Below, one piece after another: positions 47,187 through 58,539 of a stretch of 64,000 bases of DNA. The stretch is from Massospora cicadina (taxonomy: Eukaryota > Entomophthoromycota > Entomophthoromycetes > Entomophthorales > Entomophthoraceae). The translations under genes and the position numbers were made by a program. The DNA is taken from NCBI GenBank assembly GCA_022478985.1, contig JAKSZP010017424.1:32532-96531 (forward strand), given 5' to 3'. Position 1 is the stretch's first letter. Each line of letters begins with the position of its first letter. The notes beneath the pieces were generated by a model, which saw nothing but the letters and a program-made list of their open reading frames with translations, was not told the DNA's origin and searched no databases.

Positions 47187-47950
47187 CCCTTTTTTAGGTA
47201 CTTTGTGGTCTATAAAGTCCATACTAGTTTGAAAAAGCTGGCACTTGGAATGTTTTAACTTTAGCAAAACTGAGCAGTGTCATTCAAACACCTCCTTCAG
47301 TGAGTGAGGTGTTGTTTAAAGGCGCGGAGAATACATTCACATCATCAAGATTAACCAGCACACTTAACATTTTCAAATCACCTAGCAGGCCATCCATCGC
47401 CTTCTGTAAGGTAGCTGGGACATTGCACTTCCTTTAGGGGCATTCACGTGAGTTTGTACAACCCCTATTTTGCTATGAGGCCCATTTCTCCTGATCCTCC
47501 ACCGCAAGCTCAATCTGCCTTTAAACACTAGCAAGGTTCATCGCAGAGAAAGAATGGTGACCCAGTCAGGAGTTGAAGGAATCGACAATCTGTTGTAATG
47601 GGTAGCTGTCTTTCCGCATAAGAGCATTTAACTGCTTGTAATCCATTACCACTCAATGACCCCCATCCTTTTCCATATGAGCAGTAATGGGGAGGCCCAG
47701 GGACTTTGTGAAGGCTTTAGTAACCCATCCTTCAGAAGTTTCTTGAACTCCCTGGTCACCTGGGCTTCTTTGATCTTAGATTTCTGGTAAGGTTGAACGC
47801 GGACCAATGGTGAGTCTCCTGTAAGCACTCTATACTGTAACCCTTTCATCATTCCGATGTTTTCAGACCCTTTCAAGAATATGTCAGAATACTCCTCAAT
47901 CAGCGCATCCACTTGCTGTTGCAGCTCCAAGGTAAGGGTGTCACCCATTT
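47187..47950 (-). pseudogene. Gypsy C reverse transcriptase, broken
   Basis: The open piece 47948-47646 covers the connection from protease to RT: 'YSDIFLKGSENIGMMKG', 'FKKLLKDGLLKPSQSPWASP', matching LLEQGMLKPFKRPWASP of element D. Near 47375-47340 it reads 'VNLDDVNVFSAP', with the catalytic DD intact, unlike elements A and D. A run of stops follows. The remainder of the domain is at 46061-46139 and 43845-43760, separated by two insertions. Confidence 0.78.
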
Positions 47951-49290
47951 TTACTTCAATCTAGGCTATGGTAGTGTCCTCATCAATCCCTAGATTGTAC
48001 AAATTTCTGCACCCACAAACAGCTTCAACCTGATCTTCAGGTAGGGTTCAAAGGTATGCTATAATATTTTCTCAAGTTATTTGCATATATTGATCAATAA
48101 AGTTCGCCATTGATATTGTTAAGGGCCCCTGATCAGCAGTGCAAGTCAGGGGAGAACCCCTGCACCGAAATAGCATCAACTTTCCATTTTGCACTTAAAT
48201 GGTTAAAGAAGGTAGCTGTACCCTCATAACCCATGGAAATTTAGCCTATGTGGTGATGAGAGATGGGTAATGGCGTACCACCTCAAGGTTGCCCTTTTAC
48301 CCCTATCTTACCATGCAGGAGCTGCTCCAGTGGATCAGGGGGTTTGCATGGTGGTGGCGGCGGCAAGAGGGTGCTGCCAGAAGAAAATTGGCGTGAAACT
48401 AACCCCTGTGACAATTTTAGGTTCTGTCAAAGAGGTGAAAAATATGGATTATTTGAGGGTTCCAACTCCAGTGGGGTCAAAGATAATAAATTCCTTTAAT
48501 ACCCAATGGGACTACGTCCACACATCCTGTTCATAGGCGCAACCAGTAACCCAATGAACAAATTGATGCCAATCTGCCAAGAAGAATCATGTTTGGAAGA
48601 AAATTTTGTGGCGAATTTGAGCTAGAGTTGGCTGGTCAGCGGAAGGTTGATTTGGCATCAAATTAGTTAAAAAATCCCATTCTGATAAGGTCAGTTGGGA
48701 TCATGGTACCTTCATTAATACAGAAGCTCATTTATTTCATAAGCTCCTAGGACTTAAGAAAACTGTATTCATCGGTAAAGTTGTCAGTCAATTCTATTTT
48801 TGTTTTACAATAAACAAATTCCCTTTCAAGCCAATTTTGTCAGTTAAAATTTTTTTACTTTTTCTGCCCCAGCTGCTAACTAGCACAATGTTCCTAGGGC
48901 TGCGCAATGACTGGGTCTTAGTGGTCATTGTTAAGACGCTTCTGCCTACCATCATTGAATTTAAAATTCCAAGTGAGTGACCTTGTTGAAATGTCCTTAT
49001 TGGTGGACGCACTGTGTCATCAAGATGTCTCATTAATATTAAAGATCATTTCTCCCTACTGGGTGAGGTTTTGTGACCTCGCCATATGCTCCACACCCAG
49101 TGGCATCTCAGAACATCTAGGGCCCTCCATGAGTCCCAGAGAGTTAACCGTGGCGGAATCTGCTTCTACTGCAACAGCCACAGTTTGGTTACAAATGGGA
49201 ATGGTGTGATGGTAGTTGCCAGTTGCCACTCCCTAATCACTTCTCTCCTTCCTGCTACCAGGTCATTTGGACAGCAATGCGCTCAGCATT
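47951..49290 (-). other. Gypsy C protease-RT linker, decayed
   Basis: No clear motif. By position this is the stretch between protease and RT. A Gly- and Val-rich plus-strand frame near 48263-48499 has no family resemblance and is probably fortuitous. Confidence 0.4.
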
Positions 49291-49880
49291 CTAGGTTGCT
49301 TTCTGGGTGCTCACGTACCCCAAATGGCAGGCCTGTCTCAATTTCGTTTGCCACTTCCATGACAAACAGGATCCAACAACCTGACAGGTAAGAGACTCAC
49401 AAATGGCTGGATTAAGGTCTCCACTAATTTTTAAAAAGTGATCCGGTGGAGTCATAACTTGAATTCCAGTGTCCACCAGTATTTGTAACTTTGGGTTTAT
49501 AATGACCCAGTTAATGCAGTATACGGCCATCCCCTCCTGAGTGTCTGCGCTGGGAGGAGGAAGTTTAGTCTTAGGTTCAATGACTCAACTCTAACCTCTC
49601 ACCAAAGTTTAGATGTTATACTAAAAAACTTATAGGCTTTTTTTCTCGTTCTCTTTAAGAGCGTCTTTAACCACTAAAGGAATGTGGTATCCCAGAATAG
49701 AGAAGTACAAATCCATATAAGTAATTTTTGGTATCAAATTCAATAAGGAATTGGGTGCTGATGAGCAGGCCATAACTGTCATTCTCTAATACAACCACTG
49801 GTGCTGTCACAACCAATGTTTTAAGCTGGAGGGGCAGGGTAGAGTAAGCACTAAGGGACCAAGTCTGCTGAGGCCCCACA
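49291..49880 (-). pseudogene. Gypsy C aspartic protease region, broken
   Basis: The piece at 49530-49291 has ILVDTGIQVM, a D-T-G active-site motif. A second piece at 49879-49667 has 'STLPLQLKTLVVTAPVVVLE' and 'YGLLISTQFLIEF', parallel to 'LPLHFGYIVVAAPAVVLP' and 'YDLLIGTTFLRHF' of the element D protease. In D the DTG precedes this segment. Here the DTG piece lies on the other side, so the DTG at 49470 could be chance, or the region is rearranged. It would have cut the Gag-Pol polyprotein. Confidence 0.55.
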
Positions 49881-49899
49881 GTTTCTTAATCTATGGTGT

Positions 49900-51962
49900 G
49901 GTTCTGGTCTGGCGCACTTTTACCTTCCAAACTAGTAGAGTGGAAATGGTGTTAACTGGTGATCTGGTATTGACCATGACTAAAATTTTCATCTTATAAC
50001 AATTACTTTGACTTGGGTAACCTCAGTACCAAGATGTGGAAATGAGTATATAGAGTCCTCTGGCGGTAGTGGTCCAGGAGGAGCAAAATAGTAGGAATTT
50101 AGATTTTTTTTGTAATTATTAGATCCGTGACAGCCACCTTATCAGGAAGGAAAAGGCCATAAAACTCAGTGTTAGAAACAACAGCGAATGGGGCCTGAGG
50201 TGCAGAGTTGTCAGCAGAGGGTGCCTCACACCCTAAGCTGACACCACTTTTCCCGCTTAATCAGCCTTTTTCTTCTAACAGGCGTCCACCAGATGACAAA
50301 GGACCCACAATAGAAGCAAAGGTCACGTCAAGGTTTATATTATTAGATGTTTCCTATAGCATGAATGTGTGGCCAGTTTCCCTTGTTAGTGGTTTGCTGC
50401 GCCTCTGGCTCAGTTAACTCCATGATAGTTTCCTTAATTTCAAGAGTATACAGAAATACTTAATTGCAATCAGGAGATGTAGTACAAGATTTTCACTATG
50501 TTAAAATGCAGTGTAGGAACCCAGCTGATTCTTGCTCGCTGATGCTTTACACCTGCTGGATTCCACAAAAGTTTGTAAATACATTTTAATATAAAGCTTT
50601 AATAAAAATGGGTTTTTCTAAATTCAATAAGTAGCACAATAAAGAGAAAATGACCCCCCTGACATCCAGTGTCTATTATTTAAACTGTATTGAGGGTCAA
50701 GGAAAATTCAAGGATAGGATCATAATAGCTTAGCCTAGTCCAAATTAGGAAATATGGTGAAGCAGCCTAATAAAGCTTGGGATAGTCACTTCATTTTGGC
50801 TGACCGATGGCAGGGGATTTATTATTGGCCAAAAATATACCTTTGCAGTAACAGTTTCTATATAAATCAGCCAATCCCCATTCAAGAAAAATATTTTACC
50901 TTGGGGAACCCCGCCAAGCCTATAAAAGGGTTGGTCCCCGCGTAGGTGCTTTGAAGGACCTGGTTGTGGCTAGGGTGTACCTTTCAATGGTCACCCCAGG
51001 GTCCGCTGTGTGGTCAGAGTAATCTGACTGCTCAATTTTTTGGTTGTTGCCCAAGTATTATGTAAATTTTGTGTTACCCCAATTTGCGGGGTTCTACCAA
51101 GAATTGACAAGGGTCTTTTGGTCAATGAAATCATTATTATTATTGAAATCGCTCTTAGGTTCATTTCAAACTCATAAATGACCAACATTTCTCCATTTCA
51201 GCTAATTTCAACCCAAGACATTCTTTCTTTGCAGCTGAGAGGGCAAATGTCTGACATGCAGAAAGGGTGTCAGCAGTGGCATCACTCAAGGTAACTTAAT
51301 ACAGGATGCAAGGGCTCAAGCTTTATTATAAAAGTTCTCAGAAAACTTGGCATGCATTTCACTATGCTTAGAGAAGATCTAAATTAACACCTGTTTATGG
51401 TTAGACAGGGATAAATTGCTGACATACTCTTTGATAAGAACATTCTTTAGCTCCGCCTAGGTTGTACACACCTTGAAGTAGGGCATCATGATATCCTATG
51501 CCTTACTATTAAGGCAGGTCTACATGTGCTGACACTTTTAGCAATCTGTAGCACCCTCCATCACGTTTTCATATACGTACAGATAAGAGTGAATGATTTC
51601 AGTTCCAGGCACAACTTTTTTAATGTAGGCAAAAAAAAATTAAAAAGATTAGGGAGAACATAGATAGCTGTATAGGGGGACTGGCTAGCCTCAGTTGACT
51701 CCTTGGTTTCTAGATCAGTTTGAAAGATAGTCTCATCAGCATGACAGCAAAATTTGTCTAAGTCGTCCTGAAGGTTGTTATAGTAAGTATTGATATAATT
51801 GAGTGGAGCTTTGATACCTAATAGTTGGAGGAGATTTTCAATCTTGGCATCCTGATTCACCACCTTGGCAGACAGAGAAACAACCTGATTGTATAAGGAG
51901 ATCATAGTCAGGCCCTCATCAAGGTAATCCTCTTTGGCAGTCATCCACGCTCCTAAAGCCAA
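49900..51962 (-). pseudogene. Gypsy C gag region, broken
   Basis: The piece at 51962-51561 (133 codons) has a heptad-like segment 'ISLYNQVVSLSAKVVNQDAK' suited to a coiled coil. Its counterpart in D is 'MQILGQQNKELSNWLDD'. The rest to 49900 is fragmentary. The assignment to gag (capsid assembly) rests on position, between the primer-binding site and protease, and on the coiled-coil character. Confidence 0.5.
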
Positions 51963-52369
51963 CTTTAGAAGCTGATGTTCAAGGGTGCTAATTCATGCTT
52001 CATATTTTTTATCAGATGTTTATTAGTTGAATGCGATTCTCCTCCAATGTGATAGGGCGGTAGTTGCTGGGCTTACTTATGGAAAGATATGTGTTCATCA
52101 GGTAGCCTCAAAAAGTGTGACAGTCAAAACGCTGCCTGACCACCACATAGCCCTGATCTCCCCTATGGCTTTGATCAGGGCTCATAACAATAATAATAAT
52201 ATAAATAAAATTATAGGTCATGAGGGCAATGACCCTCAAAAATGGCACTCTGACAAATCATATGCTAAGAAATTAAACAGACTCAAGAGTGAAGGTGGCA
52301 AGACTAAGCAGAAAAGGCGATCAGGCTAATCAAGGGATGTTAACTCAAAATCCAGTGAGCGTGGTAATG

Positions 52370-52635
52370 TTGATGACAAAGATAAATGGTGCCCAGTAAA
52401 TCAGAAGTCACCAACTCAAATACACCATGACAGGATAATGTCAATGTCAAAGAGAAATGGTGGCACAGAAAATCAGAGGCTGCCAACCTGAATCTGCTGA
52501 AACAGGAAAGATCAAGAGTCATGACAAAGTGAAGCTCAGAGAATCAGGAGCTGCCAACCCAAATTACCCAAAAGTGAAAATATTGAGAATAGAGGAAAAT
52601 GGTGGACTAGATAATTAGAAGCCACCAGTAAAGAA
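52370..52635. repeat. Imperfect tandem repeat, about 72 bp x 4
   Basis: Units start near 52372, 52441, 52516 and 52586 and share GACAAAG...AAATGGTGG...CAGA.AATCAGAAGCTGCCAACC with substitutions and small indels. The last unit is partial. Located in the leader region between the gag traces and the primer-binding site of gypsy C. Confidence 0.6.
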
Positions 52636-53260
52636 TTAATTAAATATAATCTAAAAGTTTACAATAAGGATTAAATGAATATTACAAGTTTTGAATAATC
52701 CTTGAAGCACAAAAATTAATGTGGAAAACTTTTTGTTACATCTGAGGTACCCAGAGGATGGTCTAGAATGAGCAGATGAGAATATTGGAGGTCAAAATTC
52801 CTGAGGCAAGCCTGCAGTTAGCCTGCTACCCGCAAACTCTGCAGGAAAAGATTCTTCCATATCCCCCATTTCATAATATAAATACAACCTGACAAAGGTG
52901 CTTAAGACTCTATGTTTTCTAATATAAACAATAAAAACCTCAAAAATTGAAAATAAATCTATATCTTTACCAAATTATTGAGATTTTGAGAAGGCACTCT
53001 AGATTTTGAATAGAAAGTTAACAATATCTCTGGTTTTGACAAGGCTGGAATCTCTCTGTATACCCTCTCTTGTGGAAAGACAATTCTCCTAAGCATCAGT
53101 ATTACTCAAACTATCTTTCAAGGATTATCAAAAGCCATTAATCAATCCAAAAAACTAAGGATTTAACCACCGCTGCACTCTCCTACTTGTAGACTCTTAT
53201 CTCAGCCCTCCTTCCATATTGTTTTGTGCAAATCTGGAGAAATCTTATTTGTCATAGAAA

Positions 53261-53280
53261 GGACCTGGCAGGGAGCACCA
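53261..53280 (-). other. Gypsy C primer-binding site
   Basis: The minus strand reads TGGTGCTCCCTGCCAGGTCC. The complement ends in GGCAGGGAGCACCA, the form of a tRNA acceptor stem plus CCA. It shares TGGTGCTC with the TRIM primer-binding sites. It lies about 17 nt from the inferred LTR edge. Confidence 0.6.
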
Positions 53281-53296
53281 GTATGGAGTTTTCTAT

Positions 53297-53590
53297 TGTT
53301 TTTTAAAAACGCTTGACTTTAAAGGCTATGCAATTATAAGTTGCTAATAGCTCAGTGAAATATCCTAGTAGACTTTTTTTCTATAGGGCAATCACTTGAT
53401 GGAATAAATATCACTAAATAAATCTCTGCTTATTTTAATAAGTTAAATCTCCTTTATTAACTAAGCAAAAAATTAGAACAAAAATTGAAGTCACTTTCTT
53501 TCAGATTTAGGGCTATTTATAGGATTTAGGAAAGGTTTGGGATCACATAGAATCTAATAATTTCTGAAGCAAAATTTTCAGAGCAACGGC
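53297..53590 (-). repeat. Gypsy C 5' LTR remnant
   Basis: About 290 bp matching 36209-36358 plus 41640-41790 (for example TTATTAACTAAGCAAAAAAT, and GGGCTATTTATAGGATTTAGG). The far (U3) part seen in the 3' LTR is missing. From 53600 to 53720 the sequence instead resembles 55800-55930, so a rearrangement has joined two repeats here. Confidence 0.55.
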
Positions 53591-53788
53591 AGATAAAGTT
53601 AGACCAGCCTACCAGTTGGGATGCAGAAGCACCCAAAAGGTGAGCCAGAATGCCAGGGGAATTGCCACATAAATGACACTAAATTTTACTGAAATATGCA
53701 TAATAAGGTGGTGCCAATGGGCTGAAAATGCAATGGACAACCTGACAAGAACCCAGGCTGTTGCATCCCCAGGGCCAATGGGCCTGGA

Positions 53789-54266
53789 TGTAGGGTTTTG
53801 CGATTCTGATATGATTGGATGATAATATTGGGACAGCTAGGGCATATTGGGAAGAATCCGCCAAACATGATATCAGTTACAATTATTCAAGTGCCTCAAG
53901 ATGAGGCAATATTGGATATAATAAGTATTTATTTGATTTCTTTTAAATAAGGCGATAAGGCAATAAGGTGATGTTGACATTTGAAACACAAATCAAATTG
54001 TCTACAATTAGGGCGATAGAGAGTTAAAGAATAACAAGCCAAATTTGAGGAGAATCGAAGGAATAGAATAGCCCAAGCTATGAGAGTGGAATTATCTGAA
54101 GCCGCTGTATATAAGTGAGATGGGCAATTGAGAGAAAAAAAGGTTGCTAATAGTAGAGAGCGTAACAGCAAAAGATCTCTGTATTTATTAAAGTAAATAA
54201 AAAGAGTCATTGGGGCGATTGCTCCTAATTTTTAGTATATTTTCAATTTTGTCTGGAGGACTGACA
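53789..54266 (+). repeat. Gypsy D 5' LTR
   Basis: Matches 61169-61642 along its length. TATA box TGTATATAAGTGAG near 54105, poly(A)-like AAAGTAAATAAAAAG near 54190. The LTR end is either CA at 54245 or TGACA at 54266. TGGAGGACTGACAATCC (54254-54270) would be a primer-binding site if the first is right. Confidence 0.78.
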
Positions 54267-54317
54267 ATCCCCACATCATCTGTCTGTTGTTCAGTGGGTT
54301 TGACATGTACAAACAAT

Positions 54318-57264
54318 ATGGCAGATCCTAACAATACTGTCTGATTTTATAAAGTGATTCTCACTACAGGGGGCCCATTAATCAACCAAAAAGTACTACA
54401 AAACTCCAGTCGCCAGCCATGTCTTACACAGCCTGTGTTGCAGGGGAATCTTCACGAAACACTGCACCAGCCAGGTATGAGGAACTCAAACTTACCTTAT
54501 ATGTGGTGCTCAAAAAACAGGATGAACTCCTTTAAGAACGAAATGCTGTCATGCACCAGCTTGATAGCACGTTTAGCCAAATGCAAATTTTGGGACAACA
54601 AAACAAGGAACTCTCCAACTGGTTGGATGATACTACTGAATGGCTGCAGTGCGCAGAGCAAAAATTGACCAGTGCCTCTTGGTCTTCTCACTGGGATGAG
54701 GATGACCATCAAGAGGGGCATCATACAAGGAAGAATATGACGCTGGTCAGAGCTATTACACCCAGTATGGTAGTACTGGATACAAATATGAGTTGGAGCG
54801 TCATTCCCTCAAGTATTGGCGGTGCCCCCATGGCAAAAGGTCACGCTACCCCTGAAGTGGCAGACATCCTAACTTCCACTGGTCCAGCTTCTCATTGGGA
54901 AACTGCTTTCAGATCTCGACCCATTACTCAGTATGGGTCAAAAAACTGTGAACAGGATGAGGAGGTTAACATCAAGAAACTACCTCCATTTGATCAAAAT
55001 GGGACTATCTATGGTTTCTTCAAACAGTTTGAAATTGCTGTAGAAGGTGCCTCTGATAGATGGAAGTCTAAGCTTTTGATATCCTCCTTAGATGTTTGAA
55101 GTGCTGATCAAGTCACCTGTTACCTCCCAAGTAGCTTTGTCACCTATAGGGATGTAAAAGATAATGTGCTTTGCCTGTTTGGGGGTACCTCAAAGATGTC
55201 ACAGTGGAAAGCGGAATCCTTAAAGATTACGTTCCACCAAAATGAGACTCTCCTGGAGTTCACTGATCAATTTACACGGAAGCCCATGTGCTAATTGGGG
55301 CAGGGTACTTAGTGGAAGCTGACGTGTGCATTGCCATGACCTCCATTGTGAAGCCATACTGAGAGCTTCACAATGTCATTTTGCCACTTCTGGATAATGA
55401 CGTACCTCTGCTAAAGATGCACACTTTTTGCATTGCATATCCCATAACTTTCCACTGCCAAATATGGAATGGAAGACTACCACCTCTACTGTACCCTCTT
55501 ATTCAGGAGAATACTCTCGTCTGACTCCAGTTCTGTTTAGCAATCCTCGACCTTACTATAACTCTGCACCTTATCCTCAGCCAAATTATACTCAACAGTT
55601 TGATCAGCGTCAATGGGCTGGTCACAAAAACTGTCAGTAACCTAGCTGCCAACCAGGACTTTAATACACTAAAAATCAACAATCATCATACCTACCTGGG
55701 CCTGGTTATGCTGAATGACCCCAAACTTTCCAATCTGGACCCTCTTATAACAATCAATGTCGTGGCTCTTATTGTCATGAAAACGGAAGAAGAAGTTTAG
55801 ACTGGCCTGCCAGTTGGGATGTTTGAACACCCAAAAGTGAGCCAGAATATCAGAGGCATTGCTGACCGTATGACTTGATATGGAGCTGGAAAATGTGATA
55901 CCACGAAGTGGTGGTGCAACAACAGGATAAGGAGTATCCCAAAGGCAAACCACACTGAACCCATTCCCCGCTCAGTGCTTCTAACTGCAGGAGGAGGGAT
56001 TACTGGGACAGTCTCAACGAGATTCTTGGCTTGAGAGGCCAACTTATTGGGGGTGATAGGGAGATGGATTCTCTCTATCCATTGTTGTACATAGTGCCAT
56101 AAGATCCCCATGTATTATTGTCAGAAATTCATAAGAGTGGGGTTATAAAGCCAAAAGTGTTGGACTCGCTGGGCCCAATCAATGATAGAGGGAGCCATGG
56201 TGACCAAAAGAATTGGTAAAGCCCACCCATAGTGTGGGGTGATGGACCACCAGGGAAATGCCATCTGGGATGCGGTCAGAACGGAAGATAAAGAAATTTT
56301 GATTTTTTGAAAAAATTTATTGGGAAAGGAAAGTAAGAAAATTGACCAACAATTTTCTCAGTGCCATGCAACTGATTAAATAGTGGTCAATTGGGTAGTG
56401 ATAGGATGGGGTCAGGTCCCACAAATTTGACCTAACTGGCGAATTGTTTTGGAATGGGGGGTTTATTCTTTGGGAACTGACATAACAAAATTTGGTAGTG
56501 GGCTGAGTCTCTGTTGATTTGACCTCAAACGTCTGAACCAGGGCTCAACTACGTTTCCAACAATTAGCATGATGGCATTTGACCCAACAGGTGACAGGAA
56601 TCCCCCAAGGCCATCCCTTATAGGGATGGGACCATTTGGTTGGGAACAGGTTTGGGATGGCCAACCTGCCCGCGCTCGGTCATTTAACCGTTCATTTGGT
56701 CAACAGCAGCACATTGGGCGCAACACCCAAATTACTATCTGAGGGCTTTGAGCCTCTATCAATAGCGCCTGATATTTGTTCAACTGGTTTGGAGATAGAA
56801 TTTGAACTGTTGGGCGATCCAGCTGATATATCATTCTTCATGCTTTTACAGTCATTCAAATTTTTGGCCATCAGCCAGATTGCCAGTCGAATTAAATCCA
56901 GCCAATTTCAGTTTGGTAATCTTGGCACAGATTTCACTAATTCCCCGCAACAGTTCTGCCAAAGTAAGTGTGGGTATTGGGGGTGGGATCTGGGGCAGAT
57001 GAGCTGTTACCCATCACTCATCTACTACGTGAGCAAGGTCGCCCTGAGTGATGAGAGGTACCGCCATCCTCTTTGGTGTCTTTTTATTTGGGAATGGGAA
57101 AATGACTCAATTGAGAGCCAAAGGACGTTCCCTGAGATTTACACTTATGGGGTTAATTGCTATGGATGCATCCACCCTGGTCACTTGGAAAAATTCTGCC
57201 ATAACCGCCGTGTGAACTATGTACACCAAGATCAATACTATCAGGGAAAAGATGGAGTGGAGTA
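54318..57264 (+). pseudogene. Gypsy D gag, broken and interrupted
   Basis: Starts M-A-D-P-N-N-T-V at 54318. The open piece 54551-55099 (182 codons) has a helical segment 'MQILGQQNKELSNWLDD' and 'LPPFDQNGTIYGFFKQFEIA' leading to the capsid-type domain 'QWKAESLKITFHQNETLLEF' (about 55205-55265). A CCHC knuckle CYGCIHPGHLEKFC (57151-57192) is intact near the end. Between them, an LTR-like sequence occupies about 56271-57130. The stretch 55800-55930 also recurs at 53600-53720. Gag would form the particle and bind element RNA. Stops near 55099 and 55294. Confidence 0.72.
56271..57130 (-). repeat. LTR-like insertion in gypsy D gag
   Basis: Aligns with the left two-thirds of the solo LTR at 61867-63062: 'CCTAACTGGCGAA', the minus-strand TATA-like CCCTATAAGGGATGGCC (near 56605-56622, against CCCCTATATAGGATAGCC) and 'GGTCGCCCTGAGTGATGAGAGG'. 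The right third is missing. The direction is that of a minus-strand LTR. Boundaries are approximate, and part of the region could be gag. Confidence 0.5.
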
Positions 57265-57591
57265 GAGATGGGACCCTCTACCTCCATGATTCCAACCCAA
57301 AACGTCCCTGAATTAATAGTAGTATATCCTGTGGAAGTCCCTCAGTACAATGACGAAATTTTATACCAGCAGCCATTTGGAGGAGTAAATGTAGTAACAC
57401 AAGCTCAAGCCAAGGCTGCGGCAGACAAAGAATCCCCAAAACAACCAAAGCCATATGCCTGTCAAATGCTTTATCAAGTTTCCTTGGACAAGCTGGATTC
57501 TGCCACGGATGTGCCAACTCTGAAAGGAGTAAACGTCTCCCTTTCAGTAGACGCCATTGTTAAATAATATCCTAAAGTTGGTGAGGGGACA

Positions 57592-58107
57592 ATGAGTTTT
57601 CTTGAAAAAAGAGATCCCATAAATGTCAACGTGTTATACAATCAATATTCTTCTTATTCTTGGTATACATACTGTGATATTTTTGTAGCAAAAAATAGAG
57701 TTTGCGCTATAATTGATACTGGTGCTCTAGTTAACATTGTTTCCACTAAGTTGATGGCGAAGTTGACGTTAAAACCTGATGTGGACCATTGAATGGTGTA
57801 TAAAACTGCTGGAGCAGAAAACACCATCTCTGAGGAGGCTTACAGTATGCTACCTTTGCACTTTGGGTACATTGTCGTTGCAGCTCCAGCAGTTGTACTA
57901 CCAAACAAAAACTATGACTTGTTAATTGGAACCACTTTCCTGCGCCATTTTGGGGCTTTCATTGATATGATGGAGGAGACCCTCGCCATTCTGGGACAGA
58001 GGATCCCAATTTACTTCACCTCTAGTGGAGTACCGAAGGATCTGGTGCACATGAGCCATATCAACCTTGCATATAGTGATGGGGCGATGCCAGTTCACTA
58101 TCAGTGA
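57592..58107 (+). pseudogene. Gypsy D aspartic protease, one stop
   Basis: 'NRVCAIIDTGALVNIVSTKL' (about 57697-57755) contains the D-T-G active site and flanking hydrophobic residues. 'LPLHFGYIVVAAPAVVLPNK' and 'YDLLIGTTFLRHFGAFID' (57850-57965) form the second half of the retropepsin fold. A TGA at 57790-57792 splits the frame. Otherwise it is open to 58107. It would process Gag-Pol. Confidence 0.8.
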
Positions 58108-58539
58108 CTTAAGCACAAGACTTGTCCACTTCCCCAGCAGTTATATGAATATCAAGGGATACCTCATCGAGCTGAAGGGTCCATATCTATTTCTTCTAGA
58201 CATCAAGTATTAGTGAACACCAAGTTAGAGGTGGAAGTGCCTACTGGGCTATATGGGGAAGTCATTGGGCTCTATTATCAAATGCAGTTTGAGCTGCAGG
58301 TGGCTTCAGGGATTATACTTCTGGGCCATGGAGAGATTAAGGTTCTGTTAGCAAACCTCCAGAGTGAACCAATGTAAATCTGCTGACACCAATTAGTAGC
58401 GTATTTACATTTGATTCCAATAGAAGAGGTCCTTCAGGTTCATGATTTTAAGTCATTAAATGAATTTGGTCTACCAGTTGAGGCTCCGGCTGGTGTACTG
58501 ATGATGGTACTGTGGAGTAATATAATTGGACTATCATAA

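Larger units (their letters stand above)
36209..53590 (-). mobile_element. Ty3/gypsy element C with three nested insertions
   Basis: Minus-strand gypsy element. From right to left: an LTR remnant (53297-53590), primer-binding site (53261-53280), gag-like sequence, protease, reverse transcriptase, RNase H, integrase, polypurine tract (42035-42046) and 3' LTR (ending 42034). Three later insertions interrupt it: LINE-C in the 3' LTR, TRIM-B between RT and RNase H, and a solo LTR inside RT. Between TRIM-B and the solo LTR, 79 bp (46061-46139) still read as RT sequence similar to 'KGLKPQPAKVEAISKM' of element D, showing they are separate insertions. Confidence 0.82.

Noticed and set aside
48263..48499. 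Gly-rich frame with GGGG runs (78 codons)
   Set aside because: Low-complexity run inside the minus-strand gypsy C. No family motif.
52027..52329. 100-codon plus-strand frame with an Asn run and a basic end
   Set aside because: It looks protein-like only because of an AAT repeat and Lys-rich composition. It sits in the leader of a minus-strand element.
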